DNA of 64,000 bases from Bacillota bacterium (GTDB lineage Bacteria > Bacillota > Clostridia > Peptostreptococcales > Anaerovoracaceae). The stretch is taken from assembly GCA_030525285.1 (NCBI GenBank), contig JAUNFA010000001.1:1-64000 (forward strand), read 5' to 3'. Below, one piece after another: positions 1 through 8,790 of this stretch. The position numbers and the translations under genes were made by a program. Every line of letters begins with the position of its first letter. Position 1 is the first letter of the stretch. The notes beneath the pieces were generated by a model. It was not told where the DNA came from. It made no database searches and worked only from the letters and a program-made list of their open reading frames with translations.

Positions 1-38
1 GTTTATTTTAATGTTTATTTTATTGCTTATTTTGATTC

Positions 39-623
39 TTATTCGCTAACAATCTCTTCTATTTTCTTACCTGTCAGCTGCTCGATCTGACCGATTAGTC
101 TTCGTGCGCTGTCACCCTTTGCCAGAATCGCATCTATCCTGTCCTCTCTGTTCAGCTTCTTCGCCTTTTCAACCACATACTGAATTCTTGCATCCAGGCC
201 AACCATCTGATCCTCAACTACAAGACTGTCTGCAAGAACTACCAGATCCGTTTCGTTAGCAATGGTCAGGTCATTAAATTTGTCATATCTCATGTGTTCG
301 CGTACGATATTAGCCTCTTCCTTATATCCTACACCCTGGAGAACATCCGCACAAATTTCCGCATGATTTTCATAAACTCTCATCATGTCGTGCAGAAGCC
401 CTGCGCTTACCAGGAGTTCCAGATCTATAATTCTCCCTGCTGTTGCTCCCGGTGCTGTAGAATGACATCCTACTCCCGTATTATCGCGACGTGCTCTATT
501 TATTTCCCAGCCTATACGATATGCCGTCTGTGCCACTGCCTGACAATGTTTTATAACGTGTGCCGGAGTTCCCGCAGTCTCCAGCATTTTCATGCAGGTC
601 CCCTTGTCCGGATGTAATCCCAT
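39..623 (-). CDS. HD-domain phosphohydrolase
   Basis: This 194-residue protein is a probable metal-dependent phosphohydrolase of the HD superfamily, substrate unknown. Seen: an N-terminal His in HVIKHC near residue 22, the HD signature LLHDM near residue 77, and a second conserved His pair in NHAEI and REHM. These fit the H...HD...H...D metal ligands. The start is supported by AGGAGG six bases before the ATG. There is no signal peptide or membrane segment, so it is likely cytoplasmic. It lies downstream of sfsA on the same strand with a 56-base gap and may be co-transcribed with it. The family is clear, the reaction is not. Confidence 0.8.
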   Translation of the reverse strand: MGLHPDKGTCMKMLETAGTPAHVIKHCQAVAQTAYRIGWEINRARRDNTGVGCHSTAPGATAGRIIDLELLVSAGLLHDMMRVYENHAEICADVLQGVGYKEEANIVREHMRYDKFNDLTIANETDLVVLADSLVVEDQMVGLDARIQYVVEKAKKLNREDRIDAILAKGDSARRLIGQIEQLTGKKIEEIVSE

Positions 624-679
624 AACTCGCCTCCTAATATCTTCAATTACTAAATTTGATCAATATTTCAATCAGAGCC

Positions 680-1396
680 CTAATTAATAATGACCCCAAC
701 TTCCTCATCCAGCACTATCTCGTCTGCCCCTACCTGGCAGTCCCATGCCAAAATATGAACGCCCCTGACTGCAGCTTCTCTTAGGGAATCTCCAAAAGCC
801 CTGTGCGTTTCATCATTGGGGCGGAATTCTTTCATTCCCTTCATCTGTATGACAAACAGAACAGCAGCATAATATCCTTCATCATGTGCCTTTATAAGTT
901 CTCTGACGTGCTTGATGCCACGTTCGGTGGGAACATCCGGGAATTCAGCCACGCCATCCTTTTCAAGGGTGACACCCTTAACCTCCACCAATCCCTGTCT
1001 TCCTTCATCGTTTATCACATGAAAGTCTATTCTTGATTCCCCGTACTTATATTCCCATTTTACCGATGAAGCTCTGCCAAAATCCGGCAATATAAGGTTT
1101 CCTGCCTCAAATGCTTCCCTCACAACGTAATTCGGTGCCTGCGAGTCCATGTTTATCATAATACTTTCTCTGTCGGTTTCCTTAATTACGCCTACAAGAG
1201 AATATCGCATTTTGCGTGCTCCCATTCTCCCTTGGAAATCTTCAAGATAAACCAGTGCTCCCGGTATCAGAAGTTCTCTGCACCTTCCTGTGTTCTTGAC
1301 GTGAACCTTCTGCAGCTCGCCGCTTACATCCACCACTGCCACGAATCGGTTTAAACGCTCTATGAATTTCCCACTTACAATCTTTGAATATCTCAT
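680..1396 (-). CDS. sfsA: SfsA family DNA/RNA nuclease (sugar fermentation stimulation protein)
   Basis: At 238 residues this has the usual SfsA length and layout. The N-terminal OB-like part reads FIERLNRFVAVV and HVKNTGRCREL. The C-terminal nuclease-like part has ESRIDFHV, VEVKGVTLE, FPDVPTERGIKHVREL and the closing CQVGADEI. SfsA was first described as stimulating maltose metabolism in E. coli. Its fold and later work point to a nucleic-acid-binding nuclease, and the role in Firmicutes is unsettled. No Shine-Dalgarno sequence precedes the ATG. A -10 hexamer ends only six bases upstream, so the message is probably leaderless (see the promoter entry). Confidence 0.92.
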   Translation of the reverse strand: MRYSKIVSGKFIERLNRFVAVVDVSGELQKVHVKNTGRCRELLIPGALVYLEDFQGRMGARKMRYSLVGVIKETDRESIMINMDSQAPNYVVREAFEAGNLILPDFGRASSVKWEYKYGESRIDFHVINDEGRQGLVEVKGVTLEKDGVAEFPDVPTERGIKHVRELIKAHDEGYYAAVLFVIQMKGMKEFRPNDETHRAFGDSLREAAVRGVHILAWDCQVGADEIVLDEEVGVIIN

Positions 1397-1402
1397 GCAA
1401 AC

Positions 1403-1431
1403 ATAATACTATTTTGACATAACAGTTGCAA
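1403..1431 (-). promoter_or_regulatory. Promoter of sfsA, probably producing a leaderless mRNA
   Basis: On the minus strand TTGCAA (1426-1431) and TATTAT (1403-1408) are separated by exactly 17 bases. Only six bases lie between the -10 box and the ATG of sfsA, so the expected transcription start falls on or next to the start codon. This agrees with the missing Shine-Dalgarno sequence. Inference from spacing only. Confidence 0.55.
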
Positions 1432-1525
1432 GGTACTCTACGGCAGTGTACAAGACATTGTTCAAAGAGTATAATCAGAAGGAACAATCAGAACAATTTC
1501 AGAACAATGAATGTGAGGTAATCCA

Positions 1526-2296
1526 ATGCCTGTACCTAATCCGGTAGCTTTCACAATTTTTAATATCGATGTTATGTGGTATGGAATAATAATAACCGCA
1601 GGAATTATTGCAGCATCAGTAGTATGCTGCAGACGTGCTCCTTCATATAATCTTACAGCTGATCGAATCGTTGATTTTCTCATCATATGCATCCCTGCTG
1701 CAATTATAGGTGCACGACTTTATTATGTTATCTTTAACTGGTCTATGTACAGTGGCGACTTTTCCAGAATAATCAACATACGTCTTGGGGGCCTTGCCAT
1801 TCACGGTGGTCTTATCGCAGGTATCACAGCCGCTGTAATCCTTTGTTACATATACAAGATTAGACCGTTTAAGCTTCTCGACCTTATCGCACCTTCCGTT
1901 GCACTGGGGCAGGCTATCGGCCGCTGGGGAAACTACTTTAATTCAGAAGCCCACGGTGGTCCTACAGATCTGCCATGGGCGGTAACTGTGAATGGTATCA
2001 AATATCATCCTACATTTCTTTATGAATCCATATGGTGTTTCCTGCTGTTCATATTTCTCATTTGCTTCGACCGGTATAGGAATTCCGGTAATCACACAAA
2101 ATTTGATGGACAGCTGATATTCATCTATGGCATTCTCTATTCTCTCGAGAGATTTTTCGTAGAAGGACTGCGCACAGACAGTCTGATGATTGGCCCACTG
2201 AAACAGGCCCAGGTAATAAGCATTGTCATTTTGCTTATTTGTCTGATTATGTATTATTTATTTTTGAAGAAGTGCTTGAATATTCAAAAAAAATGA
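1526..2296 (+). CDS. lgt: Prolipoprotein diacylglyceryl transferase
   Basis: Lgt transfers diacylglycerol from phosphatidylglycerol to the lipobox cysteine of prelipoproteins at the cytoplasmic membrane. The 256-residue protein has about seven hydrophobic segments. Seen signatures are GARLYYVIFNW, AIHGGLIAG near residue 93 and the Lgt hallmark GRWGNYFNSEAHG near residue 133. A late Arg-containing block (SLERFFVEGLRTDSL) matches the family C-terminus. GAGG lies ten bases before the ATG, and TATAAT is at 1470-1475. It is divergent from sfsA. A predicted lipoprotein at 3390-3788 is one likely substrate. Confidence 0.96.
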   Translation: MPVPNPVAFTIFNIDVMWYGIIITAGIIAASVVCCRRAPSYNLTADRIVDFLIICIPAAIIGARLYYVIFNWSMYSGDFSRIINIRLGGLAIHGGLIAGITAAVILCYIYKIRPFKLLDLIAPSVALGQAIGRWGNYFNSEAHGGPTDLPWAVTVNGIKYHPTFLYESIWCFLLFIFLICFDRYRNSGNHTKFDGQLIFIYGILYSLERFFVEGLRTDSLMIGPLKQAQVISIVILLICLIMYYLFLKKCLNIQKK

Positions 2297-2302
2297 TATA
2301 AT
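2276..2302 (+). promoter_or_regulatory. Candidate promoter for the acetoacetate-decarboxylase-like gene
   Basis: TTGAAT (2276-2281) and a perfect TATAAT (2297-2302) are separated by 15 bases, overlapping the end of lgt. The spacing is short, so the -35 assignment is tentative. The downstream gene has a strong GAGGAGG ribosome site at about 2323-2330. Confidence 0.45.
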
Positions 2303-2338
2303 GAAGTTACAGATTAATATAACGAGGAGGTAACACAA

Positions 2339-3217
2339 ATGTCACTTAAATTTAATGAAAAGAAAGCATACTTGATGCCGGTATTTTTCGGACCGACATG
2401 GTGTCAGCAGCAGCCTTGGGAAGGTGGTAAAGGTATGGATGCCCATTACCAGCCTGGTGAAGTTAACGTCGTTGCCATTACTTATGAAACCGACAGAGAA
2501 CTTCTCGAAGCTATGATTCCTGACTGTTACACTCTCAATGATCCTTATGTCAGCGTTAATGTTTGTGAATTTGCCAAACTGGGATGGCTGAACGGTAAAA
2601 CCTACAATCTTATTAATGTCAATGTTCCTGTTCACTTCAAAGGCGAACGTGATGACCTTGACGGAGACCTGGTTCTCGCAATGTTTGAAAACCACTGCGA
2701 CCCTATTGTGGGCGGTCGTGATACTATGGGATACGGTAAACTGTACTGTGATATTCCACCTGTTCAGCGTGTTGACGGCAAATATATCGCTCTGGCTTCT
2801 GCATGGGATTTCAGCTTTATGAAGCTGACTATAGACACAAACAAGCCACCTCAGGATCTGGAAAAGGCTCTCAAATGGGTACCTAAGAGCGCAGGCAAAA
2901 TGCACTACAAGTACATTCCTAAGGTAATGGAAAAGGGTGAAGATCCTAGAGCAAACTTCACTACACCAGATATTGCATATCCTACAATTCTCCCTAACTG
3001 GGTCAAGCCTGATGATTATCCATACGAAATCAGAAAGCCTGATGTCACATTCTGCGACGGAACCATTGAATGGAGAATGCCTACATGGGAAGATTGGCCT
3101 ACTAACGGCAATGTAGGCGCAGGTCTTGCATCACTTCCTGTGAAAAAGGTTCTTGCATGCAAGCAGCTGGTTTACGACGAACCTTGCGAATACAACACAA
3201 CTTACATCCTGAGATAG
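2339..3217 (+). CDS. Acetoacetate decarboxylase family protein
   Basis: This 292-residue protein matches the ADC superfamily pattern. It has the N-terminal GEVNVVAITYETDRELLEAMIP, then an aromatic core, then GGRDTMGYGKLYCDIP. True acetoacetate decarboxylase uses a Schiff-base Lys followed by a second Lys in a Pro-Lys-Lys motif. Here one Lys (GYGKLY, near residue 135) lines up with the first and Leu replaces the second. The protein is also about 50 residues longer than clostridial Adc (about 244). It could be an ADC-like aldolase, dehydratase or decarboxylase acting on another keto acid. It is a single gene with its own promoter and a strong terminator, and no solvent-forming genes are nearby. 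Confidence 0.8.
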   Translation: MSLKFNEKKAYLMPVFFGPTWCQQQPWEGGKGMDAHYQPGEVNVVAITYETDRELLEAMIPDCYTLNDPYVSVNVCEFAKLGWLNGKTYNLINVNVPVHFKGERDDLDGDLVLAMFENHCDPIVGGRDTMGYGKLYCDIPPVQRVDGKYIALASAWDFSFMKLTIDTNKPPQDLEKALKWVPKSAGKMHYKYIPKVMEKGEDPRANFTTPDIAYPTILPNWVKPDDYPYEIRKPDVTFCDGTIEWRMPTWEDWPTNGNVGAGLASLPVKKVLACKQLVYDEPCEYNTTYILR

Positions 3218-3252
3218 TACGACTTGACTACTATTCGAATGAACTAAAACCA

Positions 3253-3292
3253 AAATCTGCTGCGCTAATATCGATTGGCGCAGCAGATTTTT
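3253..3292 (+). terminator. Rho-independent terminator of the ADC-like gene
   Basis: A perfect 13-base-pair stem (AAATCTGCTGCGC with its complement, 3253-3265 and 3278-3290) closes a 12-base loop and ends in a T run. It lies 35 bases after the stop codon. Confidence 0.9.
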
Positions 3293-3389
3293 ATATATCC
3301 CCCGTACCCTTGCCAATGGCAAAGCATCTATTTATAGCATCCTCTTCATGTTCTTCAACCGCCTTTTTTAGTTTTTTGACTGGTTTTAT

Positions 3390-3788
3390 TTACTCTTGAA
3401 GCAGAATCACTTCTAAATTATCTTTCAGCTCGTAAATTCCTCTGTACGGTTGTTCGATATAATGTTTACTATTTTTATCATAGTAGTAAACCACTGTTGA
3501 TTCACCAACTGTATTAATGTTTATGGTTCCGTAAGCATCAACATTCGTAGGCTGATCGTTTACGGATTTAACTTGAATCGGCTCTGCTACAATTAAAGCC
3601 GTCATAATCGTCTCAATCTGTCCGGATTCTGTTATATCAACTCTATCTCCTTCAATTGTAATGGCCTCTATACTTTTGACGTTCTCAATGGATGGCAAAT
3701 CTATCGGCTCAGCTTTTCTTTCACATCCAGTCAAAACTATCAAAATGAAAACGAATGTTAAGCTAAGAATAATCTTGGCACTCCTCAT
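3390..3788 (-). CDS. Small lipoprotein, probably DUF5301-like
   Basis: About 132 residues. The N-terminal signal peptide ends in the lipobox LTGC near residue 22, so the mature protein should be lipid-anchored on the outer face of the membrane. The rest resembles the DUF5301 pattern as I remember it: a short beta-rich domain with SIEAITIEGD and a late YRGIYEL segment. The start at 3788 is preferred over the GTG nine bases upstream because GGAAGG is then well spaced. Function is unknown. No partner is adjacent. Confidence 0.7.
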   Translation of the reverse strand: MRSAKIILSLTFVFILIVLTGCERKAEPIDLPSIENVKSIEAITIEGDRVDITESGQIETIMTALIVAEPIQVKSVNDQPTNVDAYGTININTVGESTVVYYYDKNSKHYIEQPYRGIYELKDNLEVILLQE

Positions 3789-3988
3789 ATCGATCACCTT
3801 CCCTTTATTGACTTGAAAATGGTCTTTTATTGTTAAATTATCATAAAAATAAATTAATACTTTAAAACATCATACCATACGAAATCAATATAAAATATAC
3901 TTATAACCAGTTAAAATGTGATACACTAACGTAACGTGTTTTAATTGATAATGAAAATTAGAAATATTGTAAGCGGAGGAGTATTGTT

Positions 3989-6070
3989 TTGACCATAACA
4001 AACAAAGGCATTCTTGTTTCTGTAATAATGCCGGTTTTTAATTCAGAAAGATATCTTGAACAAAGCTTAAACGATTTAATGCATCAAACACTGGAAGATA
4101 TAGAGATAATATGTGTTGACGACGGATCAACAGATAGCTCTACTGATATTCTCGCAAGATATCAAGAGATTGACAAACGAATCAAAGTACATCATCAGGA
4201 AAATCTGTTCGCAGGAATTGCAAGAAACAATGGCTTGAAAAGTGCGAAAGGTAAATATGTTATTTTCCTTGACAGCGACGATATTTTTCATAAGACAATG
4301 TTGGAAAAGTTGTATGATAAGGCCGAAAAGACAGATTGCGAAATCTGTATTTGCGATGGAATTCCTCTTTCGAACGTCAGAAAAACAAGCAAAAGGCATT
4401 ATCTTAATTCCAGAATTGTTCCCCAAAAGGAAATTTTCTCATACAAAGATATCCCTGACAATATCTTTGGAATTACAACACCCGCTCCTTGGAATATGTT
4501 GTTTAGAAAAGATTTTCTTGAGAATAACGGCTTTGAATTTGAAGGTACACTGAGAGGAAATGACCTTCGTTTTTTTGCTGAAACAATCGTCTCCGCCAAA
4601 AGAATATCTATTGTAACCAAGGTTCTCATATACTATAGAGATTATGCCATTGGAAGTCTCCAAACTCAATATGGTCATCACAAAATTACAGAACAAAACA
4701 CACTTCGCCAGATTAAGACATTTTTACAGAAAAAAGGTATATACAACGATGTTGAAAAATCATTCAACAGATTGGTTTTAACCAACAACTCCTTTATCTT
4801 AAAAAAAATCAGAAGTGAAGAAGAGGCCAGGCAATATTATTCTGAAATACTGTGCAACGAACAGCCTCTAATCTCCTATGACGGAGGCAATGAAGAATTA
4901 CTAAATAATCCGAATTACAAAAATTTATCCTCTATGAAAGCTCTCAGCGAGGATGCTTTTGTTGAGAAGCTTTTGGACCCCTTACCGCACGGAAAGCAGG
5001 TTGAAATAGTTAAACAATCTAACGTTTCGAATCCCAAAATAACAATTATTGTCCCCGCCTATAATGTTGAAAATTTTATTGCAGAATCTTTAGATAGTGT
5101 TCTGGCACAAACATATACCAACTGGGAAATTGTTGCGATTAATGATGCTTCTACGGACAATACGCTTGATTTATTAAAGAAGCTTACCGAGGACGATGAA
5201 AGAGTTACCATCGTTAATTGCCTAAAAAATAAAGGTCTGGGGCATGCCAGAAATGTAGGACTTGACATTGCAAAGGGAGAATTCGTTCAATTTCTTGACA
5301 GTGACGATTTACTGTTGCCTGAAACCTTCGAAATACTTCTGAAACAAATCGAAAAAGAAAATGCGGATATATTGTTATTCGATGGTGAAATTTTTTATGA
5401 TAATCCTGAAGATAATGAATTGTTTAATAGTAAGAGAACTTCTTTTTACTGGCGAAAAAACGAATATGTAAAGCCTGTAAGCGGTTCAGAGTTCTTTGCT
5501 CGAGCTGCAATCAACGGCGACTGGAGAGAAAGTGTCTGCATGACACTCTTCAATGCGAAAGCAATTCGTAATATAAGATTTATTGAGGGGATCGTACACG
5601 AAGATGATATTTTTTCTGTGAAAACCATTTTGAATGCAAAATGCGTATGCGTAAATAAAGGCAGATTTTATCAAAGAAGGATAAGAACAGAATCAATAAT
5701 GACAAGTAAGCGCAAGCTTTCAAGCGCAGAGGGGCGACTGAGAAATATTATTGAACTGAAAAAAATAGAAGAAGAATATCGCTGTATGGACAATGTGGCA
5801 GCTCCGGAAATAATCCGAGGAACAGAGCGCCTTATTTTAACCGAAATCCGTAGCTTCTTTAATGCTTACAGCAATTTGTCCAAAAAAGAAAAGCAGACTC
5901 TTACACTCAGCGAGGGCAGTGCCCAAGTAATTTATAACGAATTCAACAAGTATGTTAACAATGCGAAGATGGAATCGAAACAGGCTGTAATAAACAGCAA
6001 ATCATATCGCTTAGGTAGGTTTCTCACCAAAATACCAGCAAAAATGCTAAAACGCAAGCGATTAAAATGA
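3989..6070 (+). CDS. Tandem family 2 glycosyltransferase
   Basis: 693 residues with two complete GT-A domains. The first (about residues 8-230) has VSVIMPVFNSERYL, DDGSTDSS and the metal-binding DSDD. The second (about 350-570) has ITIIVPAYNVENFI, NDASTDNT and another DSDD. The C-terminal tail is basic and may touch the membrane. Such bifunctional enzymes often build cell-wall or capsular glycans by alternating transfers, but acceptor and sugar cannot be told here. The start is TTG, supported by GGAGGA eight bases upstream. There is no neighbouring polysaccharide gene and no terminator before the convergent gene two bases away. It looks like an isolated acquisition. Confidence 0.9.
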   Translation: MTITNKGILVSVIMPVFNSERYLEQSLNDLMHQTLEDIEIICVDDGSTDSSTDILARYQEIDKRIKVHHQENLFAGIARNNGLKSAKGKYVIFLDSDDIFHKTMLEKLYDKAEKTDCEICICDGIPLSNVRKTSKRHYLNSRIVPQKEIFSYKDIPDNIFGITTPAPWNMLFRKDFLENNGFEFEGTLRGNDLRFFAETIVSAKRISIVTKVLIYYRDYAIGSLQTQYGHHKITEQNTLRQIKTFLQKKGIYNDVEKSFNRLVLTNNSFILKKIRSEEEARQYYSEILCNEQPLISYDGGNEELLNNPNYKNLSSMKALSEDAFVEKLLDPLPHGKQVEIVKQSNVSNPKITIIVPAYNVENFIAESLDSVLAQTYTNWEIVAINDASTDNTLDLLKKLTEDDERVTIVNCLKNKGLGHARNVGLDIAKGEFVQFLDSDDLLLPETFEILLKQIEKENADILLFDGEIFYDNPEDNELFNSKRTSFYWRKNEYVKPVSGSEFFARAAINGDWRESVCMTLFNAKAIRNIRFIEGIVHEDDIFSVKTILNAKCVCVNKGRFYQRRIRTESIMTSKRKLSSAEGRLRNIIELKKIEEEYRCMDNVAAPEIIRGTERLILTEIRSFFNAYSNLSKKEKQTLTLSEGSAQVIYNEFNKYVNNAKMESKQAVINSKSYRLGRFLTKIPAKMLKRKRLK

Positions 6071-6072
6071 GC

Positions 6073-6873
6073 TTAGGTCGTAAGTTCATCAAACTGATTC
6101 AGAACTTGCAGCATATCTTCAGGAAGTCTTTTATTGCATTCTTCCTTCATTTCATCGGGCACTCCGTAGAATGCTTCAGCAATACCACCGGCAATAGATG
6201 TAAGCGTATCACAATCTCCACCTAAAGACACCGCAGTGCGAATTACATCTTCAAAATCATTGCCTTCAAGAAATGCTGTAATAGCCTCCGGAACAGTTTC
6301 CTGACAGGATTCAACATGATGATATTCTGGTCTGATTTCGTCGCAGGTTCTGGAAAGATCGTAGCCAAACTCCTGGATGATGTATTCTTTAATCTCATCC
6401 TTAGAAGCATCGTTCCTTGCCATAAAGATGGCACTGGCAGTTGCCTCTGCTCCCTTTATACCCTCCGGATGATTATGAGTAACCTCAGCTGTAAGCCTTG
6501 CATGTTTACGTGTCTCTTCCAGTGTACTAAATAACCACCCCACTGAGGAAACTCGCATCGCAGATCCATTTCCCCAGCTGTTATAGGGTTGAGGCTCCCT
6601 GTATGTAAAAAGCCAGTCTCTGAATCTACCGCCATATCCGGCATCAGGATACTTTCTTCCCCAGATTCTCATAGACTTTGATACAGCATGACGAACAGCC
6701 TCATCATCAGTCTCATTATCAAGGCCCATAAGAGCCTCAGCCACAGCTATCGTCATCACGGAATCATCCGTAAACACCGTACCTCTTCCAAACAACGGAA
6801 AATCCTTTGTTTTATTACCCCTGTCGAACTCATACGGGGCACCTATCATATCTCCTAAAATCGCTCCATACAT
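6073..6873 (-). CDS. ADP-ribosylglycohydrolase family protein (DraG-like)
   Basis: The 266-residue protein has the full family pattern: GAILGDMIGAPYEF at the N-terminus, the dinuclear-metal motif FTDDSVMT near residue 35, a central NHPEG, and the late GGDCDTLTSIAGGIAEA near residue 228. These enzymes remove ADP-ribose from proteins or nucleic acids, or hydrolyse related compounds. The target is unknown because no ADP-ribosyltransferase is adjacent. The start has AGGAGG nine bases upstream. The 3' end nearly touches the convergent glycosyltransferase. Confidence 0.92.
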   Translation of the reverse strand: MYGAILGDMIGAPYEFDRGNKTKDFPLFGRGTVFTDDSVMTIAVAEALMGLDNETDDEAVRHAVSKSMRIWGRKYPDAGYGGRFRDWLFTYREPQPYNSWGNGSAMRVSSVGWLFSTLEETRKHARLTAEVTHNHPEGIKGAEATASAIFMARNDASKDEIKEYIIQEFGYDLSRTCDEIRPEYHHVESCQETVPEAITAFLEGNDFEDVIRTAVSLGGDCDTLTSIAGGIAEAFYGVPDEMKEECNKRLPEDMLQVLNQFDELTT

Positions 6874-6936
6874 GTTTTATATCCTCCTTTATTTTACAAG
6901 CCGACATTATTTTCAAATGATTTGACCAGTTCAATT

Positions 6937-6960
6937 GTGTCAACAGTGTTGACACTTTTT
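6937..6960 (+). other. Inverted repeat followed by T run
   Basis: GTGTCAA (6937-6943) and TTGACAC (6949-6955) are perfect arms around five bases, followed by five T. It could be a weak plus-strand terminator or an operator for the minus-strand gene whose start lies 64 bases away. No regulator was matched to it. Confidence 0.35.
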
Positions 6961-7077
6961 CGTTGTCCTTGCAAAGCTCATAAAACTGTTTCATTCTGTA
7001 AAATCCACGACGATTAAATCCTTTCAGCTACGGTACATTAAAATCAGTTACTCATTCACTTTGCGGAAGTTATCGCA

Positions 7078-7251
7078 TCATATATACAAATTGTTCAATA
7101 GGCTTAGCAAAGCCCATGATATAATTGTCCTAGTGTCAATCAGGTAATAGTTCTTCCCCCCTGTTGAACCAGTAACGGTTGCTTCATTGAAAGTCTGTTC
7201 CCCTGATATGGAAGTTAGCTTCAAACCGGCTGGCTGTTTGCTTAAGTACAT
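7078..7251 (-). CDS. Doubtful 57-residue ORF, unrecognised
   Basis: An open frame starts with ATG just after the DUF5714 stop and reads MYLSKQPAGLKLTS at its N-terminus, then a Gly/Thr-rich stretch with GSTGGKNYYLIDTRT. The sequence is protein-like and might be the remnant of a secreted or structural protein. No ribosome site precedes it, so it is probably not translated independently. Confidence 0.2.
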   Translation of the reverse strand: MYLSKQPAGLKLTSISGEQTFNEATVTGSTGGKNYYLIDTRTIISWALLSLLNNLYI

Positions 7252-7258
7252 GGACTAT

Positions 7259-8023
7259 TTACATATTACGAAACGGACATCTGTTCCCGATGCATTGGTT
7301 GTTTTGCTTATAATGACTGCATTGAATATCTGATGAGTCCATTTCGATACCAAAATGCTCTTTTACATACTCAATTGCAACTAGAATAGACAGGTACGAA
7401 TCCCGTTTACAACATCGCGGTCCACCAATCGATCCGATTGCGTCAAGCACTTTAGATGTCATTTTGTTTGCAAGTCCCCATGATTCCGTAGACAACGGAG
7501 TAGATCCGGAGATAATTGATATAAACATACCGGCACTGATTCCGGCTCCACATGCGCCCCAGAATCCACACGTTCCGCCCGGAACAGCTTTTCCTCTATG
7601 CATCATTTCAATTAGGGCATCCTTAAGTTCTATATTTCCACCGGCATTTTTATACGCAGTGAGCAACGCTGCCCCAACCATAATATGATGCTCCGGCCCA
7701 TGCATATGACAAAACGACGCATTTATCATGGTCCGGATGATTTCAATTGGATTTTGGGACGATTCCTTCAAGCACATGGAGATAATGACATCCATTCCCT
7801 TTGTGTGACAATCATTACACACGTAATGTCCACTCTGACATCGGGTTTTACTGAATTCTTTTTTATGACAAAGCACACATTCCATCAGTTCATCTTTCTC
7901 AAGATAAACAAGCGGAGCTTCACATACAATACATTCTTCTTTGCACTTTTCTTCTTTTATTGAATTCAACATAATTAAGTCCTTCATATTCGATTCGGTA
8001 AATTCCGAATTTAATGCTTCCAT
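7259..8023 (-). CDS. DUF5714 family cysteine-rich protein
   Basis: 254 residues. The N-terminal half carries paired cysteines typical of zinc ribbons (CIVCEAPL, CVLCHKKEF, CNDCHTKGM). It is followed by CHMHGPEHHIMVGAAL, the glycine-rich GTCGFWGACGAGISAG, GGPRCCKRDS, and a C-terminal Cys cluster ending NRCPFRNM. From memory this is the DUF5714 pattern. Members sit near methyltransferase or radical-SAM genes, but none is here. The Cys density suggests metal or Fe-S binding. It overlaps the upstream GNAT gene by 13 bases, so the two are probably translated together. Confidence 0.7.
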   Translation of the reverse strand: MEALNSEFTESNMKDLIMLNSIKEEKCKEECIVCEAPLVYLEKDELMECVLCHKKEFSKTRCQSGHYVCNDCHTKGMDVIISMCLKESSQNPIEIIRTMINASFCHMHGPEHHIMVGAALLTAYKNAGGNIELKDALIEMMHRGKAVPGGTCGFWGACGAGISAGMFISIISGSTPLSTESWGLANKMTSKVLDAIGSIGGPRCCKRDSYLSILVAIEYVKEHFGIEMDSSDIQCSHYKQNNQCIGNRCPFRNM

Positions 8024-8439
8024 ACCATTGTAAATTCCTTTTCTCCAGTATTATCATCTACACATTCAGATAGTATACTAAATTCTTCTCGTAGATAAAA
8101 TTGAATTGCTCGCTCACTTTTTTGATAAACGTTCAATTTTAAAGTGGACCTGATTTTCTTCACCTGATCCAATAACTGTTTTCCGATTCCCTTTGACTGT
8201 GCTACATCTTTTACAAAGATTCCTTCAATATAGTCGTTATTTAATCCAATAAATCCATCTATCTGATTTGCATTGTCAACTTCATGTACATATATTTCTG
8301 CAAGTGGCATCATTTCTTTTACCATATTAAAGTTGCTTTTCCAGTAATCTAGAGATATAAAACTATGTGCCCGAATATTCGTATTCAGCCATATTTGCAT
8401 TACTGCGTCTATATCACCATCAACGTATTTCCTAATCAT
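8011..8439 (-). CDS. GNAT family N-acetyltransferase
   Basis: This 142-residue single-domain protein has the GNAT acetyl-CoA-binding signature VKDVAQSKGIGKQLLDQV near residue 80, and the following NVYQKSERAIQFY block. The substrate is unknown. It is the first gene of a two-gene unit with the DUF5714 protein, which it overlaps. The weak similarity of neighbouring DNA to housekeeping sequence places it in the accessory island downstream of rlmD. Confidence 0.85.
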   Translation of the reverse strand: MIRKYVDGDIDAVMQIWLNTNIRAHSFISLDYWKSNFNMVKEMMPLAEIYVHEVDNANQIDGFIGLNNDYIEGIFVKDVAQSKGIGKQLLDQVKKIRSTLKLNVYQKSERAIQFYLREEFSILSECVDDNTGEKEFTMVWKH

Positions 8440-8790
8440 TTCTTCGTCTCCACAAGCTTCTAAGTTAACTACATCTTGTTATGCCTCAATCTCTATCTCT
8501 GTAACGCAGTATCAAGCGCCACTTTCAGCTTAGATGCAGTTGTATTAATGATTGTCGACCATTTTCTTTTTTTGCCCTAGCCATGTGATATTCCACATGG
8601 CTTGAGACAATAGCATTAATATCATGTGTCATTGGTAAGTTATCCAAGATTTACATCTCTTTACAAACCTGACACACATTTTGCAGTAGATAATTTTACA
8701 TATAAGAAAACCTAGCTTTTCCAGAAGTCTGGCTTCAAATCCAAACTTCCTAAAAATCCCGGAAATATGCCACTAATTCCAATGATGCTC
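8440..8790. other. Intergenic region with repeat copy 1
   Basis: No intact gene is seen in these 351 bases. Most of it (8595-8771) is a repeat shared with two other places in the island. Minus-strand reading of the outer part shows a broken frame containing SSHVE, related to the relic at 9952-10056. Confidence 0.6.
8595..8771 (-). repeat. Island repeat, copy 1 (uninterrupted)
   Basis: The first 76 bases match 9952-10056, which has a short extra insertion. The remainder matches 11516-11624. Here the two parts are contiguous, so this copy shows the ancestral unbroken form. It lies just downstream of the RhuM gene on the minus strand. Its minus-strand frame reads DNLPMTHDINAIVSSHVE, which resembles the end of the neighbouring rlmD product (DNFAMTKHVECVCLL). 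Confidence 0.75.

Larger units (their letters stand above)
6874..7258. other. Intergenic stretch with a palindrome and a doubtful short ORF
   Basis: This 385-base gap separates the ADP-ribosylglycohydrolase from the accessory island. It holds the upstream region of the former gene, an inverted repeat (6937-6955) and a 57-codon open frame on the minus strand (7078-7251). Nothing else was recognised. It is a plausible left boundary of the accessory region. Confidence 0.5.

Noticed and set aside
6937..6955. Rex-type redox operator
   Set aside because: The arms GTGTCAA/TTGACAC do not match the Rex consensus TTGTGAANNNNTTCACAA.
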